A stretch of DNA of 64,000 bases from Lineus longissimus (taxonomy: Eukaryota > Nemertea > Pilidiophora > Heteronemertea > Lineidae). This document shows, in pieces, positions 60,701-64,000 of this stretch. The translations under genes were made by a program, and so were the position numbers. The stretch covers positions 11,100,501 through 11,164,500 of the forward strand of contig NC_088315.1 in assembly GCF_910592395.1 (NCBI RefSeq), in the 5' to 3' direction. Positions within the stretch are counted from its first letter, which is position 1. Each line of letters begins with the position of its first letter. The notes beneath the pieces are model-generated. The model was given only the letters and a program-made list of their open reading frames with translations. It ran no database searches and was not told the origin of the DNA.

Positions 60701-63471
60701 TCTGTTATCTAATTATTCCAATATTTGTGTGTCAGTTTATTTGATCATTACCTGCTTCAGTTATATACTGCGCAAAAGGAATTTACGTTTTTGACACTTC
60801 TGCACCCGAGCAGGTTTAATTTAAGGTCGTCCGTCACCAATCAAACTCGCAGACCGCGGTTAAATCCACTCAGATCTTGAACAGTACAATTCCCTGGCGA
60901 ACTCTGTATGACCATCGAACTCTGTCAGGAACATCAGCGATCAAGACTGATTGCGTCATTTCATGATGAGGTCTCATTGTGTGCAGACGAAAATCTCAAG
61001 AGCATTGATTTGCGATCTTTGTTGCGATGATACCTTTGGTCTATGAGCTAACGCACCAACAGTACGATGATGTTTTAATAGTTCTGAAGGTGGTGTAATA
61101 TGGACGTTGACTCCTTCTTATCCAGATCAGCAAGTACCTCTTATAATACTCGCTTATATTTTTTTGGTTGTGAGCATACCAGAACCGTATGAATTTTAAC
61201 CCTCGAAGCTAAAAGTACATTTTTTAGGCCTACCGATAGATATCAAATGTTTCTACTTATTTGCAGACTGCTGTACAGAGATTGACCACACTTGCCAAGT
61301 ACAACGGAGCGACGGACGTAGAAATAAAACGATGCACAGAAATTGTTGTTATGGTTGATACAGGTAAGGAGGGAAAGCGCATTGCTGGCATTGGCGCTAG
61401 CACTGCTCAGAGATCGGGCCATACGTAGATTAGACTGCCGACTTTTACTTGGTCCTATGTATTTCCATTGAAAGAAACCGGGACACACTCCTTCAAGTTC
61501 CAATATCTAGTTATCGCGCTCCTCTATATTACATTCCCAAAGGGCTTTTGAGCTTTTGAAAAAAGACAAATACTTGTATGAGGTTTTTCGGAAAAAGGAA
61601 AAATCCTTCTCGGGAAAACTTTGCGGGAGTGCATATTTGTATTGGCCAAAAATCCTAGGAGGTTTTTCAAAAGCTAAAAAATCTTTATTTGAGTGTTCTT
61701 GTACGTCACCAAACAAGTTGTCAAAAACAGTTGTAATTTTTAAACTGGGTACTCTCCGTATCTTCACGATTTCGGGTATAAATCACTATGAAATATGTCG
61801 CGAATTTTGTTTTTTATACTGGTAGGCCAAATTCTCTTTCAAGTATTTTCAAAAACACAAAAAATACCAGGAATTAGACACTCATTCAAAACGTTTATCA
61901 TATTTGTCAAGTACTAACAGTTGTCTCTCTGACTGGCGCCCTAACTTTGATATGCGAACAACTTCAAACTAAACGGTAATCTTGTCGCCATGCAAAACCT
62001 ACAAAATTCAAAAGTGCTCGCCATGTTCTACCAACTTTTGGCATACTACAGTCAAGAACCGCTCAGTCTAGAGTATAAAATATATGGAATTGCATGTAAT
62101 TGACCTGTGATTAGTTCTCTGTCGTACAGTATGCAAATCGTTTAGATCGATCCTGGTGGCCGAGGCGCTCATGTGTCCGCCTCGCGAATAGGTCGAAGGA
62201 TCGAGGCACGCGGAAAGCTCGGTTGGATGCAGCCAGTTATACCAGTAGTTGGGTGCGACAGTACATGCGTATAACGCAGAACCGAATATTTTGTTTGCGT
62301 TCTTGGTGTGTCGTGGAGAGTAAAATAACAAAGCCATATTACAACTACTCTTTTCCCACCCATCCCAAGGACTACGAGGTGTTTAGGCTTGCCTGTCGTG
62401 ACCCAACTGTTCTTATAGAATAATATATATCTCCGCATTTCCATTGCAGATGAAGAAATAAAAAAAACACAGAAGAAGCCCGTGTATAAATCCATCCAAA
62501 CTGTCTTCAGCAACGTCCGCAAATGCAGGGGCAGGAAAGGAGGGTTCATTTTAGAGCCACTTCATTCGGTGGATGATAAACCGCAGTCTAACCAACAACC
62601 AAGAAGAAAGCGCCTCTCCACCGATCTATCCGTTGAACTGGTACACAGACAGCGCAAGGCTTCGCATGCGAATGTCCACTCGCACGGTCACCAGCAAAGT
62701 CTTAATGACATTATGCATTCGCTTCGCCTGTCACGTCGCAGGGAATCGGTCAATGGACTCGATTCTTCAAATCGATCCGCTCCCTATTCCAAAAAAAGGA
62801 TCCACTTCCTAGACGGTGACCTGGGTCATAAGTCAGTTCCAGACAATCTCCAAACCCCCAATTTCACATTTGTGTCTTCATTTTCGCCTGCCACATCGCC
62901 GAGTGTTTCGCGGACCAGTTCCATCTTGAAAAATCCTGATTCACCAAGGTATATAAGGAAAGGGCGCGATTTGCAATCATCGCCTCTTGTTTCTAGGAGC
63001 AGTCCTCTGTCACGTGGGAGGAAGGAGGTAGGGTTTGTGAATGATGGGTTCATTGAAGGGGAAGCTGACAACGCCGATGTGGACGCACTTGATAATGGAG
63101 TGGTGGTTTCAGGCGACGGAGGCTGTGACAGTGGTGCTAATCTAAAGAAGGTCAGAAGAACTGGGGTACACGTAGAGTTCTCTCCAGACACGACAGATGG
63201 TAATGACTTGACGTTTAATTCGGGCACCTTAAACGACTTACGAGATTCTGAAGGCACTGCCATAACTACCAACAATGAAAACTTCCTGCCGAGTGATATC
63301 AATACAGATCCTCTGCCTGATGATGGTTACAACTCTCCATATTTGTCGTCTAAGAAACTTTGTGGCATACTCAAACGGAATTCACCACAACCTCCACGTA
63401 AGGAGGACACGGCCCACCTCCCGAGCAAAGAAGCCGAGATCAATGACGATGACGAAGTCACAGGATTCTGA
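51528..63471 (+). CDS. Hv1/TMEM266-related voltage-sensor-domain protein (8 exons, N-terminus missing)
   Basis: Exons 51528-51724, 52086-52220, 53085-53209, 55106-55578, 56129-56306, 58549-58664, 61267-61363 and 62450-63471 join in phase to 780 residues plus stop. S1 is about residues 122-148, S2 294-317, S3 328-347 and S4 352-374. A likely coiled coil follows (376-436), then a disordered tail. 'LLIEVMAKIFALGCEFFKSK' then 'VEVIDMIIISIAFFLD' strongly resembles S2-S3 of the Hv1 proton channel. Equivalents of Hv1 D112 (D136), H140 (H297), E153 (E310), K157 (K314), E164 (E321), D174 (D331) and D185 (D342) are present. S4 reads 'LLFIWQMIRV', so the first two arginines are F360 and Q363 and only the third (R366) remains. 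The S1-S2 loop is about 140 residues with NGT and NAT sites and an RHKR. The tail has SILK/RVxF-type motifs and ends VTGF. It could be a proton channel, or a non-conducting voltage sensor as in TMEM266. Confidence 0.85.
52086..52220 (+). CDS. voltage-sensor gene, exon B
   Basis: The acceptor is taattgccag|g and the donor is GAAAC|gtatgt, phase 2 in and phase 2 out. It encodes 'ILDLNEDWITRNHFLERLGG' and an acidic/basic helix (LAEFVDEKDKEKE), still on the cytoplasmic side before S1. Confidence 0.82.
52955..53012 (+). repeat. (GAC/GAT)n trinucleotide microsatellite
   Basis: A run of gacgacgatgatgacgacga continues to gacggacgacggac, in intron B-C about 75 bases before the exon C acceptor. It explains the Ser-rich minus-strand frame at 52657-53199. 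A similar gtcgtcgccgtcgtcgtcg run lies at 55013-55035. Confidence 0.9.
53085..53209 (+). CDS. voltage-sensor gene, exon C (S1)
   Basis: The acceptor is tcccttacag|a and the donor is CACG|gtaagt, phase 2 in and phase 1 out. The segment 'AFTIFILIIALLDATVTITA' is a hydrophobic helix with an aspartate (D136) in the 'LLDA' context, where Hv1 has its selectivity-filter Asp112 ('VLDA'). The second and third S1 acids of Hv1 (E119, D123) are A143 and Q147 here. Confidence 0.88.
53274..53705. repeat. 9-bp minisatellite (aattacacr)n, ~48 copies
   Basis: About 430 bp of the unit aattacac(g/a) are repeated almost without interruption in intron C-D, 65 bases after the exon C donor. Variants fall in blocks: 'cga' units dominate the left part, 'caa' units the right, with two 'atc' units near 53460. 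Because 9 is a multiple of 3, one minus-strand frame stays open and would encode a CNL repeat; that frame is an artefact. Confidence 0.97.
54430..54615. repeat. 'gaggtttttc' repeat family, copy 2 (intron C-D)
   Basis: It contains 'cttttgagctttta', 'cttgaggtttttcagg', 'ctctgaaaaacctcgag' and 'gaggtttttcaaa'. It is related to 47431-47640 and 61545-61690. Confidence 0.55.
55106..55578 (+). CDS. voltage-sensor gene, exon D (long S1-S2 loop and S2)
   Basis: The acceptor is cgttttag|at and the donor is GAG|gtgaga, phase 1 in and phase 0 out. The exon encodes residues 153-310. Most of it is the S1-S2 loop, predicted extracellular, with two N-glycosylation sequons (N196-G-T, N200-A-T), a basic QHKRR and an RHKR at 266-269. 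The last part is S2: 'HYASVALLSILLIE'. H297 aligns with the zinc-binding His140 of Hv1, and L307 replaces the charge-transfer-centre Phe150. Confidence 0.88.
55579..56128. other. intron D-E
   Basis: A 550-bp intron lies between donor gag|gtgaga and acceptor cattacag. It contains no recognised element. The open frames at 55610-55798 and 55629-55940 have no supporting motif. Confidence 0.6.
56129..56306 (+). CDS. voltage-sensor gene, exon E (S2 end, S3, S4)
   Basis: The acceptor is cattacag|gtt. The donor choice matters: 56296|gtatgc ends in phase 0, while 56306|gtaggt ends in phase 1. The second joins the next exon at its good acceptor (gtcttcag|cg) and keeps an S4 helix that aligns with Hv1 without gaps, so it is preferred. 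The first would need the inner acceptor ccttcag|gat and would shorten S4 by seven residues. S3 acids E328, D331 and D342 are conserved; S4 holds only one of three arginines. Confidence 0.85.
56307..58141. other. first part of intron E-F
   Basis: This is AT-rich intron sequence. A 9-base G tract lies at 56568-56576. Around 57490-57640 the string 'ggcaagcac' and its complement recur (ggcaagcacgcttgcc is a palindrome). No exon was found, which supports the direct E-F junction. Confidence 0.45.
58142..58501 (-). pseudogene. LINE ORF2 C-terminal fragment in intron E-F
   Basis: The minus-strand frame contains 'GDIDGKRNRGRPKETWRRSV' and 'EKEMRQLGLTWGNI', the 'gkRkRGRPk.TWrR.ve.em...g..W' signature found near the C-terminus of many LINE ORF2 proteins. 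It lies 48 bases before the exon F acceptor and is antisense to the host gene. Confidence 0.75.
58549..58664 (+). CDS. voltage-sensor gene, exon F (S4 end, start of coiled coil)
   Basis: The acceptor is gattgtcttcag|cg and the donor is TTGGAG|gtaagg. It encodes 'LILQDRKRIDFLLDVV' and then 'RESNEANKQKVDRYEEKNNS', a charged helix like the cytoplasmic S4 extension and dimerising coiled coil of Hv1. An alternative acceptor 14 bases in (ccttcag|gat) is also in frame with the shorter exon-E donor, so two S4 versions are possible. Confidence 0.85.
58734..59888. mobile_element. PIF/Harbinger-type palindromic element with TAA target duplication
   Basis: The ends ggctgggttcacatagaact and agttctatgtgaacccagcc are perfect inverted repeats flanked by TAA on both sides (58731-58733, 59889-59891). 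The 3-bp TWA duplication is typical of PIF/Harbinger. The arms extend about 330-350 bp (58734-59088 against 59559-59888). Nested between them are a partial second left end (59092-59197) and a third (from 59200, ggctcggttcacatag), which carries the start of a transposase-like frame. It lies in intron F-G. Confidence 0.82.
59340..59521 (+). pseudogene. Harbinger-like transposase N-terminal remnant
   Basis: The frame from ATG 59340 reads MDSSDEEDLALLLLAEDEAD then QAQRPKKER. After a one-base frame change it reads EWVRQHFKMRPLLGEYHRTF and KNFMDHPDVN, then a stop. The 'W(V)R......R...GEY..........F..F' pattern resembles the N-terminal part of PIF/Harbinger transposases. The nuclease domain is absent. 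Confidence 0.6.
59939..60047. mobile_element. palindromic MITE P, copy 2 (intron F-G)
   Basis: atatgaataatgactagcaa at the left pairs with ttgctagactttattcatat-type sequence at the right (arms of about 30 bp). The interior 'tctaaaactccatgtacatt' and 'tttctgtacaaaattgaagt' is shared with 36281-36388. It begins 50 bases right of the Harbinger element. Confidence 0.8.
60048..61266. other. rest of intron F-G
   Basis: No recognisable element or exon was seen in this 1.2-kb stretch. Confidence 0.45.
61267..61363 (+). CDS. voltage-sensor gene, exon G
   Basis: The acceptor is tatttgcag|act and the donor is ACAG|gtaagg, phase 0 in and phase 1 out. It encodes 'TAVQRLTTLAKYNGATDVEI', which continues the coiled-coil-like helix, and 'KRCTEIVVMVDT'. 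Confidence 0.82.
61545..61690. repeat. 'gaggtttttc' repeat family, copy 3 (intron G-H)
   Basis: It starts 'agggcttttgagcttttgaa' and ends 'gaggtttttcaaaagctaaa', so the ends are loosely inverted (gagcttttgaaaa against ttttcaaaagct). Inside are 'gaggtttttcgg' and 'gcatatttgtattgg', similar to 'gcgtatttgtcttag' of copy 1. It is probably a MITE-like element. Confidence 0.6.
62152..62232 (+). mobile_element. tRNA-derived SINE head (intron G-H)
   Basis: 'cctggtggccgaggcgctca' then 'tgtccgcctcgc' resembles a tRNA D-arm with an A box. 'aggtcgaaggatcga' about 25 bases later resembles a degenerate B box. The acceptor stem does not pair, so it is not a tRNA gene. It is related in its 'gtccgcctc' core to 32858-32932. 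Confidence 0.5.
62450..63471 (+). CDS. voltage-sensor gene, exon H (long disordered tail, stop)
   Basis: The acceptor is ttccattgcag|at; the 1022 bases end at TGA 63469-63471. It encodes residues 441-780, rich in Ser, Pro, Arg and Asp, with no domain I recognise. Basophilic kinase sites are visible (RRKRLS, RQRKAS, SRRRES), as are several Ser-Pro sites. PP1-type docking matches are KKRIHF (555-560), SILK (598-601), KEVGF (632-636) and GILK (746-749). The C-terminus VTGF fits a PDZ class I pattern (S/T-x-hydrophobic). The minus-strand frame 62826-63302 is a shadow. Confidence 0.9.
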
Positions 63472-63781
63472 GTCGCCAGGTGTGGTGAAATGTACATAAA
63501 CGTATGGAATGAAGATCTTGCATTTATTATGTAAAATCATTGTCTTCGATATACTATACCTGTATTGTTGGAGAGACAAGCGTGCTTGAAATGCTTATAC
63601 AGCAGTAATAATACCTATTAGGGGCCACGTCTTTGGATCTATGGAACAATACCATAGCAAAAATTATTACTGTAAAAAAAACGCGTGCTTTTTGTGTACT
63701 CCAGAGTCGAAAGACTCTGGCACGAGTAAGTAAGCTAAATCTCACATTAAAAGACAATTAAATGTACACATAAATCATAAA

Positions 63782-63787
63782 GGAATA
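63782..63787 (+). terminator. candidate polyadenylation signal of the voltage-sensor gene
   Basis: AATAAA occurs in 'aaaggaataaacggtct', about 310 bases after the stop codon. No other canonical AATAAA was noticed between the stop and this point. Confidence 0.45.
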
Positions 63788-63874
63788 AACGGTCTCAAAG
63801 AACAAAACTGGCAAATAATGCAAAAGCATCAAACCTCTGCTGCATGAGGAATAGCTTATTTGCATCAGGTGTAC

Positions 63875-64000
63875 ACTGACAACATTTTAGCAACATTTTT
63901 ACAACATTCTTGGTTGCAACAAATGTTGGCAAAATGTTGGCAAAATGTTGTGTACAGATGAAAATGCATGTTACAAAATGTTTACAACATGTTGTAAAAA
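63875..64000. repeat. 'acaacattttagcaacattt' repeat, cut by window end
   Basis: Strings of acaacattt, gcaacattt, aatgttggcaaaatgttgg and the palindrome acaacatgttgt alternate in both orientations up to the last base. It looks like the start of a short-period palindromic repeat that continues past the window. Confidence 0.7.

Noticed and set aside
62152-62232. tRNA gene
   Set aside because: The D-arm-like head lacks a complete cloverleaf.
62826-63302. 158-codon minus-strand frame
   Set aside because: It is a shadow of the long final exon of the voltage-sensor gene.

Overview
This is metazoan nuclear DNA. Coding sequence is sparse and split by GT-AG introns, most of the window is non-coding, and it is full of decayed transposons, foldback elements and mononucleotide G tracts. 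Frequent 'taggccta' and 'acatgtacatgta' strings and the transposon mix suggest a marine invertebrate, perhaps an echinoderm or hemichordate. That placement is inference only.

Two genes are well supported. (1) On the minus strand at 9064-10723, a three-exon gene encodes a SHIPPO/STPGR-repeat protein of the ODF3 (CIMAP1) family, a ciliary/flagellar microtubule-associated protein. (2) On the plus strand from 51528 to 63471, eight exons in consistent phase encode at least 780 residues of a voltage-sensor-domain protein related to the Hv1 proton channel (HVCN1) and TMEM266. Its N-terminal start codon was not found. It keeps the S1-S3 acidic residues of Hv1 but has lost two of the three S4 arginines. 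It has a long S1-S2 loop and a long disordered tail carrying matches to protein phosphatase 1 docking motifs (SILK and RVxF types). This is the most interesting object in the window.

A third coding remnant on the minus strand (21679-22556) encodes an acidic/basic protein with a BESS-like motif. It appears to be interrupted by a LINE 3' end. A cluster of short modules flanked by splice-like sites, plus a ~180-bp tandem array, lies at 16.8-18.2 kb; it may be a non-coding transcript.

Layout: 0-9 kb is non-coding, with a pogo-like remnant at the left edge and a two-copy MITE family. 9-11 kb is the ODF3-like gene. 11-21 kb holds MITEs, foldback elements and the exon-like cluster. 21.7-22.6 kb is the BESS remnant. 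23-31 kb is largely featureless. 31-40 kb holds two Tc1/mariner-superfamily relics, a SINE, a foldback composite and LINE debris. 43-50 kb holds LINE fragments and a Penelope-like element in inverted arrangement. 51-64 kb is the voltage-sensor gene; its introns hold a 9-bp minisatellite, LINE debris, a PIF/Harbinger palindrome and a tRNA-like SINE. The two main genes are unrelated and show no sign of working together.
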